DNA from: Xanthomonas phaseoli pv. phaseoli
GTDB lineage: Bacteria; Pseudomonadota; Gammaproteobacteria; Xanthomonadales; Xanthomonadaceae
Assembly: GCA_022749655.1 (NCBI GenBank)
Contig: CP094243.1
Location: forward strand, 186,001 to 250,000
Length of the DNA: 64,000 nucleotides
Direction: 5' to 3'
The position numbers and the translations under genes were made by a program. Shown here one piece after another: positions 1 to 9,110 of the stretch; within the stretch, counting starts at the first letter, position 1; every line of letters begins with the position of its first letter. The notes under the pieces were generated by a model, which was not told where the DNA came from, made no database searches, and saw only the letters and a program-made list of their open reading frames with translations.

Positions 1-487
1 TGCTGGAGACCGGGCCGTCGATGGTGGCGTTACCCTGCGCGTCGGCGGTGATGTTGGGCATGTCGCCACCGTGGTGCGGGTCGGCGCTGATATTGCCGTG
101 ATCGGATTGGGACGGGTTGAAATGGCCGCCGGCGCTGCTGCCGTCCGGTGCGCTGCAATCGCCCTTTTCGTGGATATGGAAGCCATGCTCGGTATTGGGC
201 TTGAGGCCGCTGAGCTGACCGGTGACGCGCAGCGCGCCGTCGACGGTCTTGAACGTCACCGTGCCTTTGACGTCATTGCCCTTGGTCGGCTTGAGCTCGG
301 CGGTCGCGGTGGTGGTGGCTGCCGCTTCGGTGACCATGGAGGCGGCGTGTTCGCCACCGTGCGCCGCTTCGGCCGGCGTGCTGGCCTGCGGTGCGGGTGC
401 CGGCTCGGCCGGCGCTGGTTCATCGCGCTTGCACGCAGTCAGCACCAGGGCGGTGGCCAGAAACAATGTGGTCGGAACAATGCGCAT
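1..487 (-). CDS. sodC: Cu/Zn superoxide dismutase lipoprotein, 3' end beyond window
   Basis: Partial gene; the C-terminal part lies left of base 1. It starts at ATG 487 with an AGGAG ribosome site 8 bases upstream. The N-terminus is a lipoprotein signal (MRIVPTTLFLATALVLTAC, lipobox LTAC), followed by a Pro/Ala-rich linker of about 40 residues. The visible SodC fold has the copper ligands in GFHIHEKGDC and the zinc-loop histidines in GGHFNP, DHG and HHGGD. Family role: converts periplasmic superoxide to hydrogen peroxide, useful against the plant oxidative burst. It lies just downstream of a second sodC on the same strand, so the two may be co-transcribed. The right half of the barrel, including the last Cu histidine, cannot be checked here. 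Confidence 0.9.
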   Translation of the reverse strand, partial: MRIVPTTLFLATALVLTACKRDEPAPAEPAPAPQASTPAEAAHGGEHAASMVTEAAATTTATAELKPTKGNDVKGTVTFKTVDGALRVTGQLSGLKPNTEHGFHIHEKGDCSAPDGSSAGGHFNPSQSDHGNISADPHHGGDMPNITADAQGNATIDGPVSS

Positions 488-535
488 GGAGTACTCCTGA
501 AGAAAGGCCGCAACTGCAGCCGTTGATGCCCCGAC

Positions 536-1138
536 TCAGGGCTGCGAAGGGGGCGTGCCCCATTGGGTGACGCGAATGACGCCACAGGCCAGGCGCGCAC
601 CGGCATTGCCGCTGGGCTGGCTGCGATAGTCGTCGGGGTCGGCATGCACGATCAGCGACTTGCCGATCACGTCGGTCGGGGCGCCATCGCCCAGACTGAT
701 GCCGGACAGAATCATGTCCAGATGCGCCACGCCTTCGGCGTCTGCACGCAGATTGTCCATGTCGCCCAGATGATGCGCGCCGCCACCGGCACGCCCGTGC
801 GGCGCACCGGCCGGGTTGAAATGCGCGCCGGCGCTGCTGGCGTCGGCTGCGCTGCAATCGCCGCGTTCGTGCACATGGAATCCGGACACGGCGCCCGGAC
901 GCAAGCCGCCGATGGTGCCGGTGAGGCGAATGCCTTGCAGCGCCGGCACCAGCACTACCCGACCGCTGACCAGGCTGCCCGAGGCAGATGCCAGCGCCGC
1001 CTCGGCTTGCTGCACCGGGCGCGCAGGCACCACCCGCGCCGCTGGCGGCGGAGGCGCCTTGGGCGGCGGCGGCGTGCTGCTGCAGGCGGCCAGCGCCAGC
1101 GCGGTGAAGGCAACGATCGTGGGCGACCGGTAACGCAT
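536..1138 (-). CDS. sodC: Cu/Zn superoxide dismutase lipoprotein (second copy)
   Basis: Complete 200-residue protein. The lipoprotein signal ends in ALAAC and is followed by a Pro-rich stretch (STPPPPKAPPPPAA). All catalytic positions of the family are visible: FHVHERGDC (two Cu ligands plus the disulfide Cys), GAHFNP, PHG, HHLGD (zinc ligands) and IVHADPDDY (last Cu histidine). The C-terminal signature GNAGARLACG carries the partner Cys. It should dismutate superoxide in the periplasm, anchored to a membrane. It lies 48 bp upstream of the other sodC in the same direction. The two proteins share the core but differ in linker and loops, so this is an old tandem pair rather than a recent duplication. 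Confidence 0.93.
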   Translation of the reverse strand: MRYRSPTIVAFTALALAACSSTPPPPKAPPPPAARVVPARPVQQAEAALASASGSLVSGRVVLVPALQGIRLTGTIGGLRPGAVSGFHVHERGDCSAADASSAGAHFNPAGAPHGRAGGGAHHLGDMDNLRADAEGVAHLDMILSGISLGDGAPTDVIGKSLIVHADPDDYRSQPSGNAGARLACGVIRVTQWGTPPSQP

Positions 1139-1586
1139 CGAGCAGTTCTCCTGATCAGGCTGGAAACCTATGCGGGTGCATGTTCACGTGTCATGAAATG
1201 CACTTGGGACAGCCCCCGAGTTTACGGGGTAGGTGTCGCTGGCCGGAGATGCGCAAACGTGCTCGCACCGCCCCTGTCCCGCAGCCGGGAGAAAAACTCG
1301 ACTGCAAAGAGCGATGCCGCCCTGCCCGACTGTCTTGCCTTCTCCCGCGTGCGAGGGAAGCCGCTCGAAGGACGGATGGCGGCGTCGCGCGCCGCCGGAT
1401 ACTCGAGACAGTGGCGCGTGCGAGCAAACAACGAGGAGTTCATGCACGCGTGCTGCCGCGATGCTCGTCAAGCTCGCCTGTTTCGCTGCGTGGATCAAAC
1501 ACCTGCGCGTAGTCCGGCTTTTTGCAGGTGCCCCTCACTCCCTCTCACGCAGGTGGGAGAGGGGCTCACCTCCGCGTGCGGGCTGA
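1139..1586. other. Intergenic region with degenerate Xanthomonas intergenic repeats
   Basis: No convincing gene. Bases about 1325-1382 contain a decayed copy of the 'cttctcccgc...cgaaggacggatgg' element that recurs near 47070 and 49490. Bases about 1532-1567 carry a 'ccctcactccctctc...gggagaggggctc' copy of the element seen near 49230 and 49430. These are short non-coding repeats found between genes. Confidence 0.5.
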
Positions 1587-3016
1587 TCAGCGGCGCTTGC
1601 GGCCCGGCCCCAGCTTGCGGGTGACTGTGTTGCGGCCCAGTCCCAGGCGGGCGGCGGCTTCGGCACGACGGCCCTGGGTGAGTTGCAGCGCCGCTTCCAG
1701 CAAGGTCCTGTCCAGGCGCTCGCGCGCTTCGGCGTGCAGGCCCTGGGCACCTTCGCTCAGGCGTTGCGCGGCCCAGCTGGAAAGCATGTCGTCCCACTGC
1801 CCGTCGCTGCGACCGCTGCGGTGACGACGGCCACCGCGCGCCAGTGCGGCGTCCACGTCGACCACGTCGATGATGTCCGACGTCGCCAGTGCCGCCAGGC
1901 GCCAGCACACGTTTTCCAGTTCGCGCACATTGCCGGGCCAGTCGTACTGGCGCAGGTCTTCCAGCGCGGCCGACGAGAGCCGCTTGGGCAGCATGTCGAG
2001 CTTGCGCCCGGCCATGGCCAGGAAATTTTCGGCCAATTGCGCGATGTCGCCGCGCCGTTCGCGCAGCGGCGGCAATTGCAGGCGCACCACATCCAGGCGA
2101 TGCAGCAGATCGGCGCGGAAGCGGCCTTGTTCGACCAGCGCTTCCAGGTCCTGGTGGGTGGCGGCGATCACGCGCACATCGACGCGAATCAATTCGCGCC
2201 CACCGACGCGGAAGAATTCGTTCTCTGCCAACACGCGCAGCAGCCGGGTCTGCAGCGGCAATGGCATGTCGCCGATTTCGTCCAGAAACAGCGTGCCGCC
2301 ATCGGCCTGTTCGAAGCGGCCGATATGCCGTTTGGTCGCTCCGGTGAACGCGCCGGTTTCGTGGCCGAACAATTCGCTTTCCAGCAATTCGGCAGGAATG
2401 GCAGCCGTGTTGAGCGCGACGAAGGGTTTGCGCGCACGCGGGGATTCGTTGTGCAGCGCACGCGCCACCAACTCCTTGCCGGTACCGGTTTCGCCATTGA
2501 TCAGCACCGACAGCGGCGCCTGTGCCAGGCGGCCGATCGCGCGGAACAAGGCCTGCATCGCGGGCGTGTCGCCGATCAACGAGGCCGAGCCTTCGGCCAG
2601 CCGCGTGGCGAGGATCTCTTCGACGCCGGCATCGGCGTCCGGCAATGCGCGCGCGGCCAGTGCCACCGCATCGTCCAGGTCGAACGGCTTGGACAGGAAC
2701 TCGTGCGCGCGCCGCCGCGGAAGGCGCCAGCGGTGCTGGCAACATCGGTGTAGGCCGACATCACGATCACCGGCAACTGCGGGTGCTTGGATTTGAGTTT
2801 GTCGAGCAGGGTCAGGCCGTCTTCGCCGGGCATGCGCACGTCGGTAAACAGCAGATCCGGCGTGGGCCGCATGGCCAGCGCCTGCAGCGCGGCCGCGGCG
2901 CTGTCGAAGCCGTCCACGGCGTAGCCTGCATCGCGCAAGGCGGTGGACAGCACGAACCGGACCGACCGGTCATCGTCGACCACCCAGATGTGGGATACGC
3001 CGGCGGCCTCAGCCAT
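1587..3016 (-). CDS. ntrC: NtrC nitrogen-regulation response regulator, sigma-54 activator (frame broken)
   Basis: Receiver domain at 3016 to about 2715 (WVVDDDRSVRF acidic pocket, phosphorylation Asp in FTDVRMPG, Lys of the KPF motif). It is followed by an AAA+ sigma-54 interaction domain (Walker A GETGTGKE, GAFTGA loop, LDEIGDM Walker B) and a C-terminal Fis-type helix-turn-helix ending KLGPGRKRR. In this sequence the frame breaks in a GC run at about 2705-2712 (GGAR versus GGAHEFLSKPFD), so the two halves lie in different frames. A one-base loss or two-base gain explains it. Partner of NtrB: when nitrogen is limiting, phospho-NtrC activates sigma-54 promoters such as that of glnA. Its start overlaps the ntrB stop, which indicates one operon. 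Confidence 0.9.
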
Positions 3017-4064
3017 GTGGATGCTCCTTGTCGTGATCGCCGGCCAGCTCGGGCAGCAGCAGGGTGAAAACGGTATGGCCCGGACGCGAGCGATAGGTCA
3101 GCGTGCCGTGGTGCTCGCGCGAGACCTGCTGGGCCAGCGCCAGGCCCAGCCCGCTGCCTTCGGCACGGCCGCTGACCAATGGCAGAAACAGGTGCTCGGC
3201 CAGTTCTTCCGGCACGCCGCCGCCGTCGTCGATGATCTCCAGCCGCAGCGACATCGCATGCACGCGGTCGCGGATGCGCTGGCCGTGCTCCACGCGGGTG
3301 CGCAGCGTCACGCGCGTGGCGCCGGCCTGGAAGGCGTTGCGCACCAGGTTCCAGACCGCCTGGGTCAAACGGTCGCCATCGCCCAGAATGTCCGGAATGC
3401 TGGGGTCGTAGTCGCGCTGCACCTGCACCGACCAGCCACCCTCGGCTTCGGCCAGGCGCAACACCCGTTCGAGCACCACATGAATGTTGAGGCGATCGTG
3501 CGGGCGCGCCGGAGTGGGCGAGAGCAGCCGTTCGAGCAGGGTGTTGAGGCGCTCGATCTCGGTGCCGATCAGTTCGATCAGTTCGCGTTCGTCTTCATCG
3601 CGCCCGGCCGCGCGGCGCGCCAGCAACTGCGCGGCGCCCTTGAGCCCGGCCAGCGGGTTACGCAGCTCGTGCGCCAGCCCCTTGAGCGCAGCGCTCAAGG
3701 CGTTGGGCAGGGCGTGGGTGGGATCGAGCGCGGGGAATTCGTCGACCGGGTGGGTTTCCAGCAGCCAGCCGCCGTCGTCCAGCCGCGACAGCCAGCCCTC
3801 GGCAAAGCGCGGCGCGTCGTTGGGCAGGCCCAGCGCCAGCCGGTGCAGGCGCAAGACGTCGCGCTCGTCGTTGAGCAGAAAGCGCGCCAGCGCGTCGCCC
3901 TGCACTTCCAGCGCGGCCAGGGGCTGTTCGACCAACCGCCGTGCGCTGACCCCGAGCCAGCGGGCAAACGCCGGGTTGACCCCCAGCACGCGGCCCTCGC
4001 GGTCGGCCCAGGCGACCGGTGTGCCCAGGCTGTCCAGCGATGGCATGGAAGAGGACGTCACCAT
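3009..4064 (-). CDS. ntrB: NtrB nitrogen-regulation sensor histidine kinase
   Basis: 351 residues and no membrane segment, as expected for cytosolic NtrB (GlnL). An N-terminal PAS domain (about residues 10-100) is followed by the H-box LAHELRNPLAG with the phospho-accepting His. The N-box VWNLVRNAFQAG and the G-boxes DDGGGVPEEL and GSGLGLALAQQ come next. It phosphorylates NtrC under nitrogen limitation; PII protein bound to it switches it to phosphatase mode. It overlaps the start of ntrC by 8 bases. The start codon is ATG 4064 or, equally plausibly, the internal ATG at 4046. An NtrC-type palindrome abuts 4064, which suggests self-control of the operon. Confidence 0.93.
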   Translation of the reverse strand: MVTSSSMPSLDSLGTPVAWADREGRVLGVNPAFARWLGVSARRLVEQPLAALEVQGDALARFLLNDERDVLRLHRLALGLPNDAPRFAEGWLSRLDDGGWLLETHPVDEFPALDPTHALPNALSAALKGLAHELRNPLAGLKGAAQLLARRAAGRDEDERELIELIGTEIERLNTLLERLLSPTPARPHDRLNIHVVLERVLRLAEAEGGWSVQVQRDYDPSIPDILGDGDRLTQAVWNLVRNAFQAGATRVTLRTRVEHGQRIRDRVHAMSLRLEIIDDGGGVPEELAEHLFLPLVSGRAEGSGLGLALAQQVSREHHGTLTYRSRPGHTVFTLLLPELAGDHDKEHPHG

Positions 4065-4081
4065 TGCACCAATTTAGTGCA
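4065..4081. promoter_or_regulatory. NtrC-type binding palindrome at ntrB start
   Basis: The 17-bp sequence TGCACCAATTTAGTGCA matches the NtrC consensus (GCAC/GTGC half-sites seven bases apart). It directly adjoins the first possible ntrB start codon, a position that suits repression of ntrBC by NtrC. That function is inferred, not shown. Confidence 0.6.
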
Positions 4082-4327
4082 AACCGCAGCGCCATGCATC
4101 GATGTCGCGCGAAGCGAAGCGTACGGAGACACCATGTGGGCCGGACGGAGGCGGGTCGCACCGATCCAGCGTGCATCCGCGCCGGCAGTCATGGGCGTGG
4201 GGCTGGTCATGCAGGCACCTCGGCAGTGGTTCCGCGCCCAACGGGCGGCGGGGAAAACGGACCCGGCTGGGCGATCCCGGCCGGGTCGTGGCGCCACCCG
4301 CGGCAGCGCGGCCGCGGGTGTGCATGC
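4082..4327. other. ntrB-amt intergenic region
   Basis: About 245 bp between the amt stop and ntrB. Apart from the palindrome at its left edge I see no gene. It presumably carries the ntrBC promoter, since the ntrBC genes lie downstream of amt on the same strand. Confidence 0.4.
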
Positions 4328-5770
4328 TCAGGACTCGTACGCGGCTTCGCCGTGCGAGGTGATGTCCAGGCCCTCGCGCTCGGCTTCTTCGCTGACGCGC
4401 AGGCCGAACACCAGCTTTGCGACCAGAAAGCCCACCACCGACACCACGCCGATCCAGCCGACCGTGATCCCGACGCCCAGCGCCTGGATGCCGACCTGAT
4501 GCACGATGTCGTAATCGCCGCCCTTCTGGCCGCCCAGCGAGGCCGCCGAGAACACGCCGGTGAGGATCGCGCCGATGATGCCGCCCAGGCCATGCACGCC
4601 GAACACGTCCAGACTGTCGTCGGCGCCCAGCAGGCGCTTCAGACCGGTGACGCCCCACACGCACAGCACGCCGGCGGCAAGGCCAATCACGATCGCACCG
4701 AACGGACCCACGGTGCCGCAGGCCGGGGTGATACCGACCAGGCCGGCCACCATGCCCGAGGCCACGCCCAGTGCGGACGACTTGCCCTTGATGATCTTCT
4801 CGGTCAGCGACCAGCCCAGGATGGCGGCGGCGGTGGCCAGCAAGGTGTTGAGGAAGGCCAGCGCCGCACCGGCATTGGCTTCCAGGTTGGAACCGGCGTT
4901 GAAGCCGAACCAGCCCACCCACAGCAGCGAGGCGCCGACGAAGGTCAGGGTCACGTTGTGCGGCTTGATCGCCTCACGCCCCAACCCGGCGCGCTTGCCG
5001 ACGAAATAGGCGCCGACCAGGCCGGCAACACCGGCATTGATATGCACCACGGTGCCGCCGGCAAAATCCAGCGCGCCCAGTCCGAACAGGTACCCGCCGG
5101 TGGCCCAGACCATGTGCGCCAGCGGCAGGTAGCCGAAGGTGAACCAGATCACCGAGAACAGCAGTACCGCGGCGAACTTGGCGCGTTCGGCAAAGGCGCC
5201 CACGATCAGCGCACCGGTGATGCCGGCGAAGGTCGCCTGGAACGCGACGAACACGTATTCCGGCAGGCTCACGCCCTTGGTGAAGGTCGCCGCCAGGGTT
5301 TCGATGGTGACGCCCTTGAGCAGCGCCTTGTCCAGGTTGCCGATCCACGCGCCTTCGCCGGAGAACGCCAGGCTATAGCCGTACAACACCCACAGGATGG
5401 TCAGCAGCGAAAAGACTGTGGCGACCTGGATCAGCACCGACAACACGTTCTTGGCGCGCACCATGCCGCCGTAAAACAGCGCCAGGCCCGGCACCACCAT
5501 CATCAGCACCAGCAGGGTGGAGGTCAGCATCCAGGCGACATCGCCCTTTTCCACTACCGGTGCGGCTTCGGCGGCGGCGGCCGGCGGGGTGGCCGGCTGC
5601 GCCGATGGCAGCGGTTCGGTGGTGACCGGCTCGGTCGGCAGCGGGGTGACCTGCGGGGTGGACTGCGCATGCGCACTGCCCATGCCGCCCACCATCAGCG
5701 CGCTGAACAGCATCAGCATGCACACGCTGTAGAACCGGGCTTTCCACCCGGCAAAAAGAGCTGTCTTCAT
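4328..5770 (-). CDS. amtB: Ammonium channel of the Amt family
   Basis: 480 residues, starting at MKTALFAGW (5770). A cleavable signal peptide (MLFSALMVGGMGSAHAQ) and a Pro/Ala-rich periplasmic stretch of about 40 residues precede eleven hydrophobic segments, beginning DVAWMLTSTLLVLMMVVPGLALFYGGMV in two parts. Family hallmarks are visible: GLALFYGGM, the channel histidines in GGTVVHINAG and in VFGVHGLGG, and a cytosolic C-tail (VSEEAEREGLDI) that binds PII. It conducts ammonium/ammonia across the inner membrane. It lies 23 bp downstream of the PII gene, the classic glnK-amtB pair, whose product reversibly plugs the channel when nitrogen is plentiful. Confidence 0.95.
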   Translation of the reverse strand: MKTALFAGWKARFYSVCMLMLFSALMVGGMGSAHAQSTPQVTPLPTEPVTTEPLPSAQPATPPAAAAEAAPVVEKGDVAWMLTSTLLVLMMVVPGLALFYGGMVRAKNVLSVLIQVATVFSLLTILWVLYGYSLAFSGEGAWIGNLDKALLKGVTIETLAATFTKGVSLPEYVFVAFQATFAGITGALIVGAFAERAKFAAVLLFSVIWFTFGYLPLAHMVWATGGYLFGLGALDFAGGTVVHINAGVAGLVGAYFVGKRAGLGREAIKPHNVTLTFVGASLLWVGWFGFNAGSNLEANAGAALAFLNTLLATAAAILGWSLTEKIIKGKSSALGVASGMVAGLVGITPACGTVGPFGAIVIGLAAGVLCVWGVTGLKRLLGADDSLDVFGVHGLGGIIGAILTGVFSAASLGGQKGGDYDIVHQVGIQALGVGITVGWIGVVSVVGFLVAKLVFGLRVSEEAEREGLDITSHGEAAYES

Positions 5771-5792
5771 ACGAACTCCGGGGGTGGTGGGG

Positions 5793-6185
<393 letters not shown>

Positions 6186-6359
6186 TCAGTCACCTGGATG
6201 CCTACCCCGGCATCCGATCGTTCGCGATTGCGCGGACCCCAGCAGATGCCATGCATCCGCCTCGTGGGAGAGGTCAGGCCCGCGCGCCGCGAACGATGTG
6301 CTCTCTCGTTACCCCTGTGATCCACGGCCGGAGCCCTGGATCGATCGAACATGTGCGGC

Positions 6360-6391
6360 GATGGCGGAGGTGGGAGGGGGCCTCCGCCATC
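6360..6391 (-). terminator. Hairpin downstream of glnA
   Basis: Perfect 11-bp inverted repeat (gatggcggagg / cctccgccatc) around a 10-base loop, 14 bases past the glnA stop codon. No T-run follows it on the transcribed side, so it may act as a 3' stabiliser or a Rho-linked end rather than a classic intrinsic terminator. The rest of 6132-6359 (upstream of glnK) contains no gene and must hold the glnK promoter. Confidence 0.55.
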
Positions 6392-6404
6392 ACCGCGGTG
6401 GAAC

Positions 6405-7814
6405 TCAGTTGCCGTAGTACAGCTGGTACTCCAACGGGTGGGTCGCAGCGCGGAACTTGGTGACTTCCTGCATCTTCAGCGCGATGTAGCCGTCGATGAA
6501 GTCGTCGCTCATCACGCCGCCGGCCTTGAGGAACTCGCGGTCCTTGTCCAGCGCTTCCAGGGCCTGGTCCAGGCTGGAGCACACCTGCGGGATCAGCTTC
6601 TCTTCTTCCGGCGGCAGGTCGTACAGGTCCTTGTCGCTCGGGGCGCCCGGGTCGATCTGGTTCTTGATGCCGTCCAGGCCGGCCATCATCAGCGCGGTGA
6701 AGGTCAGATAGCCGGACTGCAACGGATCGGGGAAACGCATTTCGATACGGCGCGCCTTCGGGTTGGTGACCCACGGAATGCGGCACGAGGCCGAACGGTT
6801 ACGCGCCGAATAGGCCAGCATCACCGGCGCCTCGAAGCCCGGGACCAGGCGCTTGTAGCTGTTGGTGCCGGAGTTGGCGAAGGCGTTGATCGCGCGGGCA
6901 TGCTTGAAGATGCCGCCGATGTACCACAGCGCCAGCTGCGACAGGCCGCCGTAGCCGTCGCCGGTGAACAGGTTGACGCCGCCCTTGGCCAGCGACTGGT
7001 GCACGTGCATGCCCGAGCCGTTGTCGCCCACGATGGGCTTGGGCATGAAGGTGGCGGTCTTGCCGTTGCGGTAGGCGACGTTCTTGATGATGTACTTCAT
7101 CGTCAGCAGTTCGTCGGCCTTCTGCACCAGCGAGCTGAACTTGGTGCCGATCTCGCACTGGCCGGCGGTGGCCACTTCGTGGTGGTGCACTTCGGTTTCG
7201 ATGCCGACCTGTTCCAGCGTCTTGATCATTTCCGCGCGCAGGTCGTGCAGGCTGTCGGTCGGCGGAACCGGGAAGTAACCGCCCTTCACGCCCGGGCGGT
7301 AACCGCTGTTGCCGCCGTCGTATTTTTCGCCGGTGTTCCAGGCCGCCTCTTCCGAACCCACCTGGAAGAAGGTGTGGCCCATGTCGTTGGCAAAGCGCAC
7401 CGAATCGAAGATGAAGAATTCCGGCTCTGGGCCGAAGAACGCCTGGTCGGCGGTGCCGGAGGATTTCAGATAGGCCTCGGCGCGCTTGGCGATGCCGCGC
7501 GGATCGCGCTCATAGCTCTGCATGGTGGCCGGGTCGAGGATGTCGCAGGTCAGCACGAGGGTCGGATCGGCGAAGAACGGATCCAGGTACGCGGTGCCCG
7601 CGTCCGGCAGCAACACCATGTCCGACTCGTTGATGCCCTTCCAGCCCGCGATCGAACTGCCGTCGAACATCTTGCCTTCTTCAAACAGCGCCGGCTCGAT
7701 GATATTGACCGGGAAGGTGATGTGCTGCTGTACACCACGCATATCGACGAAGCGCAGGTCGACGAACTCGACCTTGTTGTCCTTGATCAGCTTTTCAACA
7801 TTTTCCACGGACAT
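6405..7814 (-). CDS. glnA: Glutamine synthetase type I
   Basis: 469 residues, the standard length of dodecameric GSI. It makes glutamine from glutamate, ammonia and ATP. Visible motifs are FDGSSIAGW, the metal-binding [27 protein letters not shown] (ATP and glutamate site), the NRSASCRIP latch, and the adenylylation Tyr in [11 protein letters not shown], so the enzyme can be turned off by GlnE. Start ATG 7814. It sits upstream of the PII-amt pair and is separated from it by a hairpin. A sigma-54 promoter at 7861-7877 and two NtrC-like sites further upstream indicate control by the neighbouring NtrBC system. Confidence 0.97.
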   Translation of the reverse strand: MSVENVEKLIKDNKVEFVDLRFVDMRGVQQHITFPVNIIEPALFEEGKMFDGSSIAGWKGINESDMVLLPDAGTAYLDPFFADPTLVLTCDILDPATMQSYERDPRGIAKRAEAYLKSSGTADQAFFGPEPEFFIFDSVRFANDMGHTFFQVGSEEAAWNTGEKYDGGNSGYRPGVKGGYFPVPPTDSLHDLRAEMIKTLEQVGIETEVHHHEVATAGQCEIGTKFSSLVQKADELLTMKYIIKNVAYRNGKTATFMPKPIVGDNGSGMHVHQSLAKGGVNLFTGDGYGGLSQLALWYIGGIFKHARAINAFANSGTNSYKRLVPGFEAPVMLAYSARNRSASCRIPWVTNPKARRIEMRFPDPLQSGYLTFTALMMAGLDGIKNQIDPGAPSDKDLYDLPPEEEKLIPQVCSSLDQALEALDKDREFLKAGGVMSDDFIDGYIALKMQEVTKFRAATHPLEYQLYYGN

Positions 7815-7860
7815 CGGAAGAAACCTCAGCAGGAGTTAAGTGGCTCGTGGGCGGTAGTAC

Positions 7861-7877
7861 AGCAGGGATCGTGCCAA
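7861..7877 (-). promoter_or_regulatory. Sigma-54 promoter of glnA
   Basis: On the minus strand the sequence is TTGGCACGATCCCTGCT. The invariant GG (-24) and GC (-12) are separated by exactly 10 bases and the -24 box TGGCAC is perfect. It lies about 50 bases upstream of the glnA start codon. Confidence 0.75.
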
Positions 7878-7939
7878 GCGATCGCGCTTCACAAGCCCTT
7901 GATTTTGCTGACATCGCTCGCGACCGTAACAGCTACATC

Positions 7940-7954
7940 GCACTATTCAAGTGC
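7940..7954. promoter_or_regulatory. NtrC-type site 1 upstream of glnA
   Basis: GCACTATTCAAGTGC has GCAC and GTGC half-sites separated by 7 bases, as in NtrC enhancers. It is about 65-90 bp upstream of the sigma-54 promoter, a normal enhancer distance. Confidence 0.5.
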
Positions 7955-7970
7955 AAAAAGTAAAACCGGA

Positions 7971-7987
7971 TGCACCAATGTGGTGCA
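7971..7987. promoter_or_regulatory. NtrC-type site 2 upstream of glnA
   Basis: TGCACCAATGTGGTGCA is a perfect 7+7 bp palindrome with a 3-bp centre and matches the NtrC consensus closely. Together with the site 31 bp away it forms a tandem enhancer. It also lies 48 bp upstream of uppP on the other strand, so it could touch that promoter. Confidence 0.7.
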
Positions 7988-8034
7988 TGCCGCAATGCAC
8001 TATCCTGGCGCCTCCCTCACCCCTGCCCAGTCCG

Positions 8035-8832
8035 ATGTCCGATCTGATTTCCGCCCTGTTGTTGGGCATTCTCGAAGGCCTCACCGAATTCCTGCCGATC
8101 TCCAGCACCGGCCACCTGCTGATCGCCGAACAATGGCTCGGACGCCGTTCTGACTTCTTCAATATCGTCATCCAGGCTGGCGCGATCCTGGCCATCTGCC
8201 TGGCGCTGCGGCAGCGCCTGTGGGGCCTGGCCACCGGCCTGGGCGAGCGCGCCAACCGCGACTACGTGCTCAAGGTCGGCGTGGCCTTCCTGGTCACCGC
8301 GGTGGTCGGGCTGGTCGTGCGCAAGGCCGGCTGGCAATTGCCCGAAACGCTCCAACCCGTCGCCTGGGCATTGTTGATCGGCGGGGTATGGATGCTGGTG
8401 GCCGAACACTTCGCCGGCAAGCTGCCCGAGCGCGATGTGGTGACCTGGAAGGTGGCCATTGCAGTGGGCCTGGCGCAGGTCGTGGCCGGTGTCTTTCCCG
8501 GTACGTCGCGCTCGGCCTCGACGATCTTCATCGCCATGCTGCTGGGCCTGAGCAAGCGCTCGGCAGCGGCGGATTTCGTGTTCATGGTGGGCATTCCGAC
8601 CATGTTTGCGGCCAGCGGTTACGCGCTGCTGGAGATGTACAAGGAAGGCGGTTTCGGCACCGAAAACTGGACTGACGTGGCGGTGGCCTTCGTGGCGGCG
8701 ACCATCACCGGCTTTGTGGTGGTCAAGTGGCTGCTGGGCTATATCAAGAAGCACCGGTTCACGGTGTTTGCGGTGTACCGCATGCTGCTGGGCGCCGCCC
8801 TGCTGCTGTGGTTGCCGGCGGCTGCGGGCTGA
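8035..8832 (+). CDS. uppP: Undecaprenyl-diphosphatase (BacA family)
   Basis: 265 residues from ATG 8035 (MSDLISALLLGILEGL); an in-frame upstream extension to 7951 would run through the regulatory sites and is not used. Eight or so membrane segments. The two family motifs are present: GLTEFLPISSTGHL near the N-terminus and PGTSRSASTI in the second half. It removes a phosphate from undecaprenyl pyrophosphate at the outer face of the inner membrane and so recycles the lipid carrier of peptidoglycan and polysaccharides. Overproduction gives bacitracin resistance in the family. Divergent from glnA. Confidence 0.95.
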   Translation: MSDLISALLLGILEGLTEFLPISSTGHLLIAEQWLGRRSDFFNIVIQAGAILAICLALRQRLWGLATGLGERANRDYVLKVGVAFLVTAVVGLVVRKAGWQLPETLQPVAWALLIGGVWMLVAEHFAGKLPERDVVTWKVAIAVGLAQVVAGVFPGTSRSASTIFIAMLLGLSKRSAAADFVFMVGIPTMFAASGYALLEMYKEGGFGTENWTDVAVAFVAATITGFVVVKWLLGYIKKHRFTVFAVYRMLLGAALLLWLPAAAG

Positions 8833-9110
8833 CACCCGACCGCCCCTACCTGGCCTACAGGTCGCGATGGTTGCGCCATGCGGGCCAGGGCCGCCAGGAA
8901 CGCAAAGCGTCGCCCCCGAGAGATTGTGGACGGCAGGCTGGGCACTGCAGCGGGCTGGCGACAGCAGCCGGCTCCGGGCAGCGCCCGCGCCCGCCTGGCA
9001 GTGCGCGCGGTCGTTGGTTGGCGCTCCGGGGCGTCCACGTCGTGACGCCGGTCATTGCCCCGGGCGCACGCTGGCGGTATCACTGACGCATCGATCTCCG
9101 GGAGCTGCGC
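8833..9110. other. uppP-META protein intergenic region
   Basis: About 280 bp with no convincing gene, repeat or hairpin. It must contain the promoter of the lipoprotein gene that follows. Confidence 0.3.
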
